Part shown: positions 9,304-18,598 of the stretch, piece by piece
Numbering within the stretch: the stretch's first letter is position 1
Layout: the number at the start of each line of letters is the position of its first letter
Source: IMCC45349 sp047219225
GTDB taxonomy: Bacteria; Bacteroidota; Bacteroidia; Flavobacteriales; Flavobacteriaceae
Reading direction: 5' to 3'
DNA: 64,000 nt
Assembly (NCBI RefSeq): GCF_047219225.1
Contig: NZ_CP178208.1
Coordinates: forward strand, 1,922,001 to 1,986,000
The notes under the pieces: model-generated
Seen by the model: only the letters and a program-made list of their open reading frames with translations
The model's database searches: none
What the model was told of the DNA's origin: nothing
Made by a program: the position numbers and the translations under genes

Positions 9304-9939
9304 ATGGCACAAAAAGGTAAAATCACAGTTACTAATATGATTTATGGATTAGGAGCAGCAATCGTTATTGTTGGAGCTCTATTTAAAATCCAACACTGGC
9401 CTTACGGTTCTGAGATTTTAACATTAGGTATGATTGTTGAGGCATTGGTATTTACCTATTCTGCTTTCGAAAGACAATCTGCAGATTTAGATTGGTCATT
9501 AGTATATCCAGAATTATCTGGAGGACAATCTACAGGTAAGAAAGCTAAAAAAGAAGAGCCTAAAGATGCTGAAGGTATGTTATCTAAGAAATTAGACAAC
9601 TTATTAAGAGACGCTAAAATTGACGGAGAATTAATGGCTAGCTTAGGTGAGAGCATTAAAAACTTTGAAGGTGCTGCTAAAGGAATCTCTCCAACTGTTG
9701 ATTCAATGGCTGCTCAAAAGAAATATAGCGAAGAAATGTCTTTAGCTGCTGCTCAAATGGAATCATTAAATAGCTTATACAAAGTACAAATGGAAAGCGC
9801 TAATAGACAAGCTGCAATTAACGAAGAGTCTGTAGAAAATGCAGCTAAGTTAAAAGAGCAAATGCAATCATTAGCGTCTAACTTATCTTCTTTAAACGGA
9901 GTATATGGTGGAATGCTTTCTGCAATGAACAAAAACTAA
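9304..9939 (+). CDS. gldL: Gliding motility / T9SS inner-membrane motor protein GldL
   Basis: The 211-aa protein has two N-terminal transmembrane helices (about residues 9-28 and 35-53) around the short HWPYGSE loop, and a long cytoplasmic coiled region. GldL with GldM forms the proton-driven motor that powers type IX secretion and gliding. The acidic residue in the second helix (VEALVFTY) that is proposed for proton use is present. It lies between gldK and gldM in the expected order. Confidence 0.97.
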   Translation: MAQKGKITVTNMIYGLGAAIVIVGALFKIQHWPYGSEILTLGMIVEALVFTYSAFERQSADLDWSLVYPELSGGQSTGKKAKKEEPKDAEGMLSKKLDNLLRDAKIDGELMASLGESIKNFEGAAKGISPTVDSMAAQKKYSEEMSLAAAQMESLNSLYKVQMESANRQAAINEESVENAAKLKEQMQSLASNLSSLNGVYGGMLSAMNKN

Positions 9940-9982
9940 TTAGTTTAACCAATTTAATTTTAATTTAAAAAACTAGTTAGAA

Positions 9983-11545
9983 ATGGCAGGAGGAAAAGCA
10001 TCTGCAAGGCAGAAAATGATTAACTTGATGTATTTAGTATTCATCGCGATGATGGCTATGAATATGTCAAAAGAAGTACTTTCAGCGTTTGGTTTAATGG
10101 AAACTAAATTCGCTAACTCAAACGAAGCTACAACTGATAGAAATGATAAGTTATTAGCAGACTTGAAAGTAAAAGGAGATGAAAATCCAGAGCAATTTAA
10201 AGTACCAGCTGCAAGAGCAGAACAAGTAAAAATTGCTACAGATAAATTTTATACTTATTTAGCAGGCTTAAAAGCTGACTTAATTAAGCAAGGAAAATAC
10301 GAATTAAACGAGCAAGGAAAATTACCTTTCGAAGCAATGGATAAAACAGATATCCTTGACGAAATGTGGTTTACTGGAGATCGTTTATCTAAACCTGGAG
10401 AAGCAGTTATGGCAGAAATAGAAGCTTATAAAGCGTCTATTAACGAAATTCTTGCAACTGACGAAAGTTATAGAGGACAAGCTGATGCTTTCAATAAATT
10501 GTTTAGCACAGAGAAGGTTCCTAATAAAGATGGTAAAGAAATCGATTGGTTATCTTATCACTTTAAAGGATTCCCAGCTATTGCATCTTTTACTAAGCTT
10601 ACAGCAATGCAAAATGATGTTAAAGTAACAGAATCTGAAATGTTAAGTTTATTCTTAGGTAACATTGTTTCAGAAGCTACAACACTTAATAACTATCAAG
10701 CTATTGTATTAGCTGATAAATCTGCATTCTTTGCTGGAGAAAAATTCCAAGGTAGAGTTGTAATTGGTAAGTATGCTAATGTTCCTCCAACTAAATTAGT
10801 AGTTAAAGGAGAGGAAATCAATTTATCTGAGGCTATTGATTCTACAGGAGCTGCAACACTTAACTTTAATGTTGGTAATGTAGGCGAAGGAGAAATTGAT
10901 GGAGAATTTACATTCATTGAGAATGGAGAGGAATTAAAAATTCCTATTAAAGCAAACTATGTTGTTGTACCAAGACCAAACTCTGCTACAATTTCTGCAG
11001 ACAAAATGAATGTTGTGTATCGTGGTGTTGAAAACCCAATGACAATTTCTTTTGCTGGTGTACCAGATAACAAAGTAAATGCTAATGCACCTGGATTAAG
11101 AAAGGTTGCTAATGGTAAATATATCATGAGTCCTCAAGGTGGTAGAGAAGTTACAATTAGTGTTTCTGCTACTTTAGATGATGGAACTCCAACAGCTGAT
11201 AAGAAATTATTCAGAATTAAAGATATTCCAAAACCAGAAGGAACAATTGCTGGAACACCAAACAATGTTAAGTTACCTCGTAACAATGTTGAGATAGCTA
11301 CAATTGGTGCACAATTACCAGATTTCGATTTTGAGTTACCATTAACTGTAACTTCATTTAAAATCAAGATTCCTGGACAACCATCTGTTAACGTTAACGG
11401 AAACAAGTTAAACTCACAAGCTAAGTCTGCTTTACGTAGAGCTAAGCGTGGTGATGGAATTCAAATTTTTGATATTAAAGTAAAAACAAACAGTAGTGTA
11501 AGAATCAAAACTGCTTCGCCAGTATTTGTAGAATTAGCTAACTAA
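9983..11545 (+). CDS. gldM: Gliding motility / T9SS motor protein GldM
   Basis: The 520-aa protein has one N-terminal transmembrane helix (about residues 11-30, within LMYLVFIAMMAMNMS) and a long periplasmic part made of stacked domains, which transmits motor movement to the outer-membrane GldK/GldN ring. Length matches characterised GldM proteins. It lies 43 nt after gldL and is followed by gldN. Confidence 0.97.
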   Translation: MAGGKASARQKMINLMYLVFIAMMAMNMSKEVLSAFGLMETKFANSNEATTDRNDKLLADLKVKGDENPEQFKVPAARAEQVKIATDKFYTYLAGLKADLIKQGKYELNEQGKLPFEAMDKTDILDEMWFTGDRLSKPGEAVMAEIEAYKASINEILATDESYRGQADAFNKLFSTEKVPNKDGKEIDWLSYHFKGFPAIASFTKLTAMQNDVKVTESEMLSLFLGNIVSEATTLNNYQAIVLADKSAFFAGEKFQGRVVIGKYANVPPTKLVVKGEEINLSEAIDSTGAATLNFNVGNVGEGEIDGEFTFIENGEELKIPIKANYVVVPRPNSATISADKMNVVYRGVENPMTISFAGVPDNKVNANAPGLRKVANGKYIMSPQGGREVTISVSATLDDGTPTADKKLFRIKDIPKPEGTIAGTPNNVKLPRNNVEIATIGAQLPDFDFELPLTVTSFKIKIPGQPSVNVNGNKLNSQAKSALRRAKRGDGIQIFDIKVKTNSSVRIKTASPVFVELAN

Positions 11546-11622
11546 TAATATACTTTAATAAAAACATTTACGTTAGTAAGTGTAATAATGAGAGAAGTCT
11601 CAATTATAAACAATTAAGTAAG

Positions 11623-12522
11623 ATGAAATTAAAAAATGTTGTATTAACCCTTGTAGCTGCTTTTTCAATAAGTACAGTTACAGCTCAGGCAAATATTTTA
11701 AATGCTAAAAGTCCAGACCAAATCGGTGTTAAAACTGATGCGCAATTGGCTTTAGATAATGATAAGCCTTTAGAGTATGGTTATGTTGATGATAGAGATA
11801 TTTTATACTCTAGAATGACTTGGGAAAGAGTAGTGCTTGATGAGCGTGTAAACTTCCCTTTATATTATCCTGTTGATACAAATAATATTGGTAAAGAAAG
11901 ACGTTCTTTATTTGATGTATTATATTCAAATGTAAAGAATGGAAATATTGAAAATATTTATGACGATTCTTACTTTACAACTAAAAGAACTATAAAGGAT
12001 TTACAAGCATCAATGATTAAAATTGATACTTTAGATATTGGTTACGATCAATTCAATGCTGAAGGACGTGTAGATCCAGAATATATTACTAAAAGAGAAA
12101 TAGCATCTTATGATGTTAGTGCTTATTTAATTAAAGGACTTTGGTACTTTGATAAGCGTCAAGGTGAGTTAAAGTATCGTTTATTAGGAATTGCACCTGC
12201 AGCTCCAGATGTAAACTTTATTGACTCTGAAGATGAAGCAAATAAAGAACCAATTCCATTATTTTGGGTATTCTTCCCAGATGCTAGAGAAATCTTGCAT
12301 GAAGCAAAATCTTTTAATAACAAAAATAGTGCAATGCCATTATCTTTTGACCACTTGTTAAACTCAAGACGTTTTAATGGTTATGTTTACCAAGAAGAAA
12401 ACGTACAAGGTGATAGAGCGGTTAAAGACTACATAGTTGATAATGCATTGATGCAACTTTTAGAATCAGACAGAGTTAAAGAGAAAATTAGAAACTTTGA
12501 ACAAGATATGTGGAGTTACTAA
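11623..12522 (+). CDS. gldN: Gliding motility / T9SS ring protein GldN
   Basis: The 299-aa protein has a Sec signal peptide (cleavage likely near residue 21, VTA-Q) and a soluble periplasmic domain that associates with GldK below the outer membrane. It closes the operon: a strong terminator follows 26 nt after the stop. Confidence 0.96.
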   Translation: MKLKNVVLTLVAAFSISTVTAQANILNAKSPDQIGVKTDAQLALDNDKPLEYGYVDDRDILYSRMTWERVVLDERVNFPLYYPVDTNNIGKERRSLFDVLYSNVKNGNIENIYDDSYFTTKRTIKDLQASMIKIDTLDIGYDQFNAEGRVDPEYITKREIASYDVSAYLIKGLWYFDKRQGELKYRLLGIAPAAPDVNFIDSEDEANKEPIPLFWVFFPDAREILHEAKSFNNKNSAMPLSFDHLLNSRRFNGYVYQEENVQGDRAVKDYIVDNALMQLLESDRVKEKIRNFEQDMWSY

Positions 12523-12545
12523 TTAATTAGTAACAAAACAAAAGA

Positions 12546-12579
12546 AAAACGCTTACAGTAACTGTAAGCGTTTTTTTTA
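12546..12579 (+). terminator. Terminator of the gldKLMN operon
   Basis: Stem AACGCTTACAG / CTGTAAGCGTT with a TAA loop and eight T residues, directly after gldN. Confidence 0.9.
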
Positions 12580-12596
12580 TTCATTAATTTTGTAGC

Positions 12597-13637
12597 ATGA
12601 AAATAGATTATATAGTAGTTGGAGCTGGTTTAGCAGGTATTATGTTTTGTGAAGAGCTAAGAGCAAATAATAAATCATTTGTTTTAATTGATGATGCGTC
12701 ACAGCAATCTTCTACTGTGGCAGGTGGCTTGTATAATCCTGTTGTATTAAAAAGATTTACACCTGTTTGGAAGTCAAAAGAACAACTTGCATTAGCACTT
12801 CCAAAATATAAATTACTAGAAAGTGATTTAGATATTACCTTAGATTATAAAATTCCTATCTATCGACTGTTTGCTTCTGTTGAAGAGCAAAACAATTGGT
12901 ATTTGGCTTGTGATAAGCCTGCACTTTCAGACTTTCTTTCAACAAATATAATTACTGATAAGCATGAGTTTATTTCTTGTGATTATGGATTTGGAGAAGT
13001 ACTAGATACAGGACGCATTGATACTGGAACTTTAATACAATCCTACAAAGCATATTTAAGCAAAACAAATCAATTTTTAGATGAATCATTTATATATGAT
13101 AGATTAATTGATAACGGAGCCGAAGTTCATTATAAAAATATTACTGCTAATCAAATCGTATTTGCTGAAGGTTATGGAGTAAAGAATAACCCATATTTTA
13201 ATGACTTGCCTTTAAATGGTACTAAAGGAGAACTTTTAACGATACATGCTCCTGATTTAAAAATTGACTATATACTTAAATCGAGTGCTTTTTTAATTCC
13301 ACTAGGAAATGATAAATACATTTTAGGCGCTACATACGAATGGAAAGATAAAACTAACAATATAACTGTAGAGGCGAAAGAAGAGTTGTTAAATAAGCTT
13401 AAAACCTTTTTAAAATGTGATTTTACAGTAATTAGTCAAATCGCAGGAATTAGGCCTACTGTAATTGATAGAAGACCATTAGTAGGACAGCATTCAAAAC
13501 ATAAAAATATGTATGTTTTAAATGGTCTTGGTACAAGAGGAGTTATGATAGCACCTTATGTAGCTCAGCAACTTTATAAACTTATTGAAGATGGAGTAGC
13601 TTTAGAAAACGAAATAGATATTAATCGTTTTTATTAA
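12597..13637 (+). CDS. FAD-dependent oxidoreductase, DAO (D-amino-acid oxidase) family
   Basis: The 346-aa protein begins with a Rossmann motif (VVGAGLAGIMFCEEL, GxGxxG at about residues 8-13) and has a C-terminal GLGTRGVMIAPYVAQQL segment typical of the DAO fold (glycine/D-amino-acid oxidases, MnmC-like dehydrogenases). The substrate is not deducible. A TAnnTTTG-like element (TAATTTTG, 12585-12592) ends only 4 nt before the ATG, so the transcript may be leaderless. The 3' end overlaps the convergent DUF983 gene by 17 nt. Confidence 0.88.
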   Translation: MKIDYIVVGAGLAGIMFCEELRANNKSFVLIDDASQQSSTVAGGLYNPVVLKRFTPVWKSKEQLALALPKYKLLESDLDITLDYKIPIYRLFASVEEQNNWYLACDKPALSDFLSTNIITDKHEFISCDYGFGEVLDTGRIDTGTLIQSYKAYLSKTNQFLDESFIYDRLIDNGAEVHYKNITANQIVFAEGYGVKNNPYFNDLPLNGTKGELLTIHAPDLKIDYILKSSAFLIPLGNDKYILGATYEWKDKTNNITVEAKEELLNKLKTFLKCDFTVISQIAGIRPTVIDRRPLVGQHSKHKNMYVLNGLGTRGVMIAPYVAQQLYKLIEDGVALENEIDINRFY

Positions 13638-14019
13638 TTTTTTTAGCAATAGATTTATCGTAATGCATAAAAATATTAATCCAAATATTTCTGGAAAGTC
13701 TCATTATTATTGGTAAAAATACAATAAGAGTACCTACAATAGCTATAAATGCAGCTATTAAATTAGATCCAAGAAATAAATAGCTAACAATAAATGCAGC
13801 AACAGCAAACGCAACACCAACTGCATAACTAACATACATTGAACCATAAAAGAATGAAGGCTCAATTTTGTATTTGGTATGACAATGGGAGCAGTTTTCG
13901 TTCATTTTTAACACATCGATAATAGCATAAGGATTAGTATTTTGGTACATACTTTCGTTATGACATTTAGGACATGCGCCTTTTAAGATGCTGTATAGTT
14001 TATTTCCTTTTTTTAACAT
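13621..14019 (-). CDS. DUF983 membrane protein with zinc-ribbon start
   Basis: The 132-aa protein has an N-terminal double CxxC zinc-ribbon-like module (CPKCHNES and CSHCH) followed by two transmembrane segments at about residues 58-80 and 85-108. DUF983 is a widespread family of unknown function. A second copy lies inside the island at 26233-26580 with the same plan. It converges on and overlaps the FAD oxidoreductase. Confidence 0.85.
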   Translation of the reverse strand: MLKKGNKLYSILKGACPKCHNESMYQNTNPYAIIDVLKMNENCSHCHTKYKIEPSFFYGSMYVSYAVGVAFAVAAFIVSYLFLGSNLIAAFIAIVGTLIVFLPIIMRLSRNIWINIFMHYDKSIAKKINKND

Positions 14020-14098
14020 GTCAATTATGTTATTTTAGCGCTTTATTAAACACAAAATTAATCTTTAATAGATTAATAAATGTAACTTTTGTAACAAA

Positions 14099-16012
14099 AT
14101 GCTAAATATTCATAAGCTATCTGTTTCCTTTCAAGGCGACTATTTATTTCAAGATATTTCTTTTAGATTAAAAGGAGGAGATAGTGTTGGTCTTATTGGA
14201 AAAAATGGTGCTGGGAAATCTACGCTACTAAAGATAATTGCTGGCGATCTAGAGCATGATTCTGGTCAGGTAGCCGAAGAAAAAGAAATCAAACTCGGTT
14301 TTTTAAGACAGGATATTGATTTTGTATATGGGCGAACTATACTTGAAGAGTCTTACCAAGCATTTTCAGAAATAATAGCTTTAGAAGCTAAACTGGAAGA
14401 AATAAATACACAATTAGCAGAACGAACAGATTACGAGAGTGAAGCGTACAACAACTTAATGATAAGTCTGAATGAAATTCAGCATCAATATGAAATTTTA
14501 GGAGGTTATAGCTATAAAGGAGATACAGAAAAAATACTTCAAGGTTTAGGTTTTAAAAGAGAGGATTTTAATAAGTTAACTGATACCTTTTCAGGAGGAT
14601 GGCGCATGCGTATAGAGTTAGCCAAATTATTACTTCAAAATAATGATATTTTATTATTGGATGAGCCAACAAACCATCTTGACATAGAATCTATCATATG
14701 GTTAGAGAGTTTCTTAAAAAATTATTCTGGAGCAGTTGTAATTGTATCTCATGATAAGATGTTTTTAGATAATGTAACAAATCGTACAATCGAAATTTCA
14801 CTAGGACGAATTTATGATTATCCTAAACCATACTCTCAATATTTAGTATTAAGAGAAGAAGTTAGAACATTGCAACTGGCATCTCAAAAGAATCAGCAAA
14901 AACAGATTGAACAAACTGAGAAATTGATTGAAAAATTTAGGGCAAAAGCTTCTAAGGCAACAATGGCTCAATCATTAATTAAGAAATTAGATAGAATTGA
15001 AAGAATTGAAGTTGATGAAAATGATAATAGTGTCATGACTTTAAACTTTCCTATATCTGTAGTACCTGGAAAAGTTGTTATTGAAGCAGAAAATGTTCAT
15101 AAAAGTTATGGTAGTTTAGAAGTGTTAAATGCTGTTAACCTATCGGTAGACAGAGATAGTAAGATAGCCTTTGTTGGACAAAATGGTCAAGGTAAATCCA
15201 CGCTCGCAAAAATTATTGTTGGTGAGTTAGAGCATGAAGGCTTAGTTAAGTTAGGTCATAATGTGCAAATAGGATATTTTGCCCAAAACCAAGCTGAATA
15301 CCTTGATGGTAACAAAACTGTTTTGGATACTATGATTGATTCAGCAAATGAATCTAATAGAGCAAAAGTAAGAGATATATTAGGAGCTTTTTTATTTAGA
15401 GGTGATGATGTTGAGAAGTATGTGAGAGTGCTCTCCGGTGGTGAAAGAAATAGATTAGCTTTGGCTAAGCTTTTACTTCAACCATTAAATATTTTAATAA
15501 TGGATGAGCCAACAAATCATTTAGATATTCTTTCCAAAAATGTTTTAAAAGAAGCGCTTATTAAGTTTGAGGGAACACTTATTTTGGTATCGCATGATAG
15601 AGATTTTTTACAAGGCTTGACTAATAAAGTTTATGAGTTTAAAGACCAAAAAATAAAAGAATACTTAGGAGATATAGATTTTTATTTAGAGCAACGAAAT
15701 GTTGAAAACCTTAGAGAGATTGAAAAAAGAGATGTTGTAAAAAATGAAGAAACAAAGACTAATAATAAACAATCCTATCAACAGCAAAAGCAACTTAAAT
15801 CTTTAAATAATAAATTAAGTAAGATTGAATCAAATATTTCTCAGTTAGAAAAAGAAATAAAAGAAATAGATGTCGAGCTAGAAGTAAATTATACCGAAAC
15901 TGTTGCTAACCCTAATTTTTTTGATGAATATCAAAAAAAGAAGGATGCTTTAGAAGCATTAATGATACAATGGGAAGATATTCAAATACAAATTGAAGAA
16001 TTCGATTTGTAA
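14099..16012 (+). CDS. ABC-F family ATPase (ribosome-associated)
   Basis: The 637-aa protein has two ABC domains and no membrane segments. Walker A motifs are GKNGAGKST (residues 34-42) and GQNGQGKST (about 360-368). Both halves have MDEPTNHLD or LDEPTNHLD Walker B motifs and the FSGGW / LSGGE signatures. A linker of about 80 residues joins them, and a C-terminal coiled coil covers about residues 555-637. This is the EttA/Uup/YdiF-type layout of translation factors that bind the ribosomal E site. The C-terminal coiled coil favours an Uup-like member. Confidence 0.93.
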   Translation: MLNIHKLSVSFQGDYLFQDISFRLKGGDSVGLIGKNGAGKSTLLKIIAGDLEHDSGQVAEEKEIKLGFLRQDIDFVYGRTILEESYQAFSEIIALEAKLEEINTQLAERTDYESEAYNNLMISLNEIQHQYEILGGYSYKGDTEKILQGLGFKREDFNKLTDTFSGGWRMRIELAKLLLQNNDILLLDEPTNHLDIESIIWLESFLKNYSGAVVIVSHDKMFLDNVTNRTIEISLGRIYDYPKPYSQYLVLREEVRTLQLASQKNQQKQIEQTEKLIEKFRAKASKATMAQSLIKKLDRIERIEVDENDNSVMTLNFPISVVPGKVVIEAENVHKSYGSLEVLNAVNLSVDRDSKIAFVGQNGQGKSTLAKIIVGELEHEGLVKLGHNVQIGYFAQNQAEYLDGNKTVLDTMIDSANESNRAKVRDILGAFLFRGDDVEKYVRVLSGGERNRLALAKLLLQPLNILIMDEPTNHLDILSKNVLKEALIKFEGTLILVSHDRDFLQGLTNKVYEFKDQKIKEYLGDIDFYLEQRNVENLREIEKRDVVKNEETKTNNKQSYQQQKQLKSLNNKLSKIESNISQLEKEIKEIDVELEVNYTETVANPNFFDEYQKKKDALEALMIQWEDIQIQIEEFDL

Positions 16013-16079
16013 GTAAATTCTTTCTACAGTGTATTTCATCGAATAAAATTGTCTTTTAGTCTGATTACCTGTATATTCG

Positions 16080-16110
16080 TAGTAGATTAAGCCCTCAAAA
16101 AAATCTACTA
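16080..16110. promoter_or_regulatory. Inverted repeat upstream of the LRR gene
   Basis: TAGTAGATT and AATCTACTA, separated by 13 nt, end 2 nt before the ATG at 16113. It may form a 5' UTR hairpin that hides the start, or an operator. Confidence 0.4.
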
Positions 16111-16112
16111 TT

Positions 16113-17015
16113 ATGAAAACCATTAAGCTAACATTGTTGTTTTGTCTTGTTTCAGTTTTGTCTTTTGCAAGCGTAACTGTTAAAGAAAAAGAAGCATTAA
16201 TCTCATTATATAATGCTACACAAGGCAATAATTGGACTAATACTTGGGATTTAACATCTCCTATTTCTACTTGGTCTGGTGTAACACTTAAAGATGATAA
16301 AGTTGTAGCTTTAGATTTAAGTTTTAATAACCTTACAGGAACATTACCAAATGAGTTAGGTGACTTAGTAAATTTAGAGTCGTTAAACTTATTCCGTAAT
16401 AATATTTCAGGAAACATTCCAAGTTCTATAGGGAAATTAAATAACCTTAAACATTTAAATATTTCATTTAATAGTTTAGAAGGTGAATTGCCTAATTCTA
16501 TTGGAAATTTAAGCTCATTAGTAAGTTTAGAATTATTTATGAATAGAATAGAAGGTGAGTTACCTGTTGCTCTAGGGAATTTATCTAATCTTGAAAAATT
16601 AGAAATGTTTAATAATGACTTTCATGGTAATATTCCTTCAGAAATAGGAATGTTATCAAACTTAAAAGAGTTGTCATTAAGCAGTAATAGATTATCAGGA
16701 AAGATCCCAACAACTATTAAAAATTTATCTAAACTAGAGAAGTTAAGTTTATTTGATAATAAATTATTTGGACCAGTACCAGCAAGTCTAGGTGCTTTAG
16801 CTAAACTTGAGGAAGTAATACTTTCAGATAATTTATTTTTTGGTAACGTGCCTATGGAATTAGCTAACTTAACAAATTTAAAAGTGCTAATGCTTAATAA
16901 TAATGATTTGAAAGGTGATTTTGCAGCCTTACAATTAGCAATACCTACAGGAGTTCAATTTGAGTATAAAAACTTAAATGACACAAAAAATTCATCTCTT
17001 GCAGGAACAGATTAG
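16113..17015 (+). CDS. Secreted leucine-rich-repeat protein
   Basis: The 300-aa protein has a Sec signal peptide (residues 1-20), then an LRR N-terminal cap-like segment with a GNNWTNTWDLTSPISTW motif. About eight 24-residue repeats of the type LxxLxxLxLxxNxLxGxIPxxLGxL follow. Such repeats resemble plant-type LRRs and are common in secreted flavobacterial proteins. No C-terminal T9SS sorting domain is visible, and the protein ends soon after the last repeat. Probably a cell-surface or extracellular interaction protein. Confidence 0.88.
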   Translation: MKTIKLTLLFCLVSVLSFASVTVKEKEALISLYNATQGNNWTNTWDLTSPISTWSGVTLKDDKVVALDLSFNNLTGTLPNELGDLVNLESLNLFRNNISGNIPSSIGKLNNLKHLNISFNSLEGELPNSIGNLSSLVSLELFMNRIEGELPVALGNLSNLEKLEMFNNDFHGNIPSEIGMLSNLKELSLSSNRLSGKIPTTIKNLSKLEKLSLFDNKLFGPVPASLGALAKLEEVILSDNLFFGNVPMELANLTNLKVLMLNNNDLKGDFAALQLAIPTGVQFEYKNLNDTKNSSLAGTD

Positions 17016-17041
17016 AACATTTACATAACAGATTTTATATT

Positions 17042-17080
17042 GAAAATGTCACCTTTTAAAAAGGGTGACATTTTTTTTAA
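17042..17080 (+). terminator. Terminator after the LRR gene
   Basis: Stem AAATGTCACC / GGGTGACATTT with a short A/T loop and eight T residues, about 25 nt after the LRR stop. Confidence 0.88.
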
Positions 17081-17088
17081 ATTTATAC

Positions 17089-17118
17089 TTGTAATAATGA
17101 AAAAGGGTTGTATATTTG
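17089..17118 (+). promoter_or_regulatory. Promoter of the initiator tRNA-Met gene
   Basis: TTG at 17089-17091, 19 nt, then TATATTTG at 17111-17118, an exact Bacteroidota -33/-7 pair. It sits 11 nt before the tRNA. Confidence 0.78.
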
Positions 17119-17129
17119 CAGTCCAATAT

Positions 17130-17203
<74 letters not shown>

Positions 17204-17223
17204 TAAGGTAAAAGCGCCAGAAT

Positions 17224-17257
17224 CAAACGGTTTAGTTCACTCTAAACCGTTTTTTTT
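17224..17257 (+). terminator. Terminator between the tRNA and the island integrase
   Basis: Stem AAACGGTTTAG / CTAAACCGTTT with a six-base loop and a T-run that ends directly at the ATG of the integrase (17258). It would stop tRNA transcription from entering the integrase gene. The absence of any normal leader suggests a different start or tight control. Confidence 0.8.
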
Positions 17258-18586
17258 ATGTCTACATTAAACGAAATCCTTACATTTGAACACGAAAGTG
17301 AACACGTTTTTGAACACAATTTACTATTGAAGAAACAATTTTCTACCCCAAAAATCTACACTGCAAACGGTGACCTTAAAAAGCGATGGTATGTTTATTT
17401 TTCATATCGTAACCCTGACACAGGCAAACTACAACGCATGAAAAATATTTATGGGAAGGCAAACACTTATAAAACAAAAGAAAATCGCCTTTCTGTATTA
17501 ACAACCTACTCCAAAAGATTACAATTGCTTTTAAATGATGGTTATAATCCATTTAAGGATAATACAGATTTGTTTATTAATAAAAGGCAAGATTCTAAAG
17601 TCAAAAAAGAAGTGAAACCTAATGAAGTAGCTGAAGTAATTAGTATTAATGAAAAACAATCAATAAAATCGAGTAGTGTCATTAAAGAAACATCATTAGT
17701 CGAGGGTTTTGATAAAGGTTTAAAGCTTAAGCAAAATTTAGTAAGTGAACGTACTTTAAAGGACTATAAAGGAAGAGTAGGTAAGTTTATCAATTGGATT
17801 AATGAACACTTCTCTGAAGTTAAAACGATTGAACAATTAACTAAAAAGATGACGATGGCATTTTTAAATGATGTTCAAGTTAGAACATCAGCTAGAAATA
17901 GAAATAATTATCGTATTGATTTAGGAAGCATCATGCAAGTTTTAGAGGATAATGAAATCATGCTAGTAAATTTCATGAGAAGGATACCAGTTTTAAAAAC
18001 CAAGCCTGAACGTCATAAAAGATATACAGCCGAAATGCAAGAGCAAATCTTTAATCTTCTTGAGAAAGAAGACCCTATATTGCTGCTGTACATTAAATTT
18101 ATTAGCTACAACCTTTTAAGACCTATCGAGGTTTGTAGGCTTCGTGTTAAGGATATTGATTTAAAAAATAATACTGTACAGTTTAAAGCTAAGAATAGTA
18201 CTTTAAAGACAAAAATCATCCCTAAAATTCTTAAGGATGACTTACCAGATATATCAAAGTTAAAACCTAATAATTTTCTATTTACTGCATCTGAATTTGG
18301 AGGACAATGGGATGCTACCGAAACTAATAGAAGAGACTATTTTACAAAACGTTTTAAAAAGGTGGTTAAAGATCATTTTAACTTAGGGAATGATTATGGT
18401 TTATATAGTTTTAGGCATACCTACATAACAAAACTTTACAGACAGTTAGAAAAGGAATTTGACCCTAATACTGCCAAAAGTAAATTAATGCAAATTACAG
18501 GTCATTTAACTATGGATGCTTTAGAGAAATATTTACGGAATATAGATGCCCAACTACCAGCAGATTATTCGGAATTATTAAAATAA
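17258..18586 (+). CDS. Tyrosine site-specific integrase of the island
   Basis: The 442-aa protein has an N-terminal arm-binding-like region (KRWYVYFSYRNPDTGKLQRMK, about residues 42-62), a SAM-like core-binding domain (about 145-245) and a C-terminal catalytic domain. Catalytic residues visible are R288 (LLRPIEVC), R386 in YSFRHTYIT, H416 in ITGHLT and the nucleophile Y425 in EKYLR. The first histidine of the usual HxxR is a tyrosine (Y383). Its position next to the tRNA-Met attL identifies it as the enzyme that inserts the island. The N-terminal codons contain three 12-bp-phased GAACAC boxes, giving an FEHESEHVFEH peptide. The annotated ATG abuts a terminator, and no ribosome-binding site is visible. 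Confidence 0.92.
   Translation: MSTLNEILTFEHESEHVFEHNLLLKKQFSTPKIYTANGDLKKRWYVYFSYRNPDTGKLQRMKNIYGKANTYKTKENRLSVLTTYSKRLQLLLNDGYNPFKDNTDLFINKRQDSKVKKEVKPNEVAEVISINEKQSIKSSSVIKETSLVEGFDKGLKLKQNLVSERTLKDYKGRVGKFINWINEHFSEVKTIEQLTKKMTMAFLNDVQVRTSARNRNNYRIDLGSIMQVLEDNEIMLVNFMRRIPVLKTKPERHKRYTAEMQEQIFNLLEKEDPILLLYIKFISYNLLRPIEVCRLRVKDIDLKNNTVQFKAKNSTLKTKIIPKILKDDLPDISKLKPNNFLFTASEFGGQWDATETNRRDYFTKRFKKVVKDHFNLGNDYGLYSFRHTYITKLYRQLEKEFDPNTAKSKLMQITGHLTMDALEKYLRNIDAQLPADYSELLK
17288..17317 (+). repeat. Left cluster of three GAACAC boxes, 12-bp period
   Basis: GAACAC at 17288, 17300 and 17312, each 12 bp apart. The same arrangement occurs at 62468-62497 beside the other island end, in the same orientation. 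These are candidate arm-type integrase or excisionase binding sites. They lie inside the integrase coding sequence. Confidence 0.75.
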
Positions 18587-18598
18587 TATTAGCAGCTT

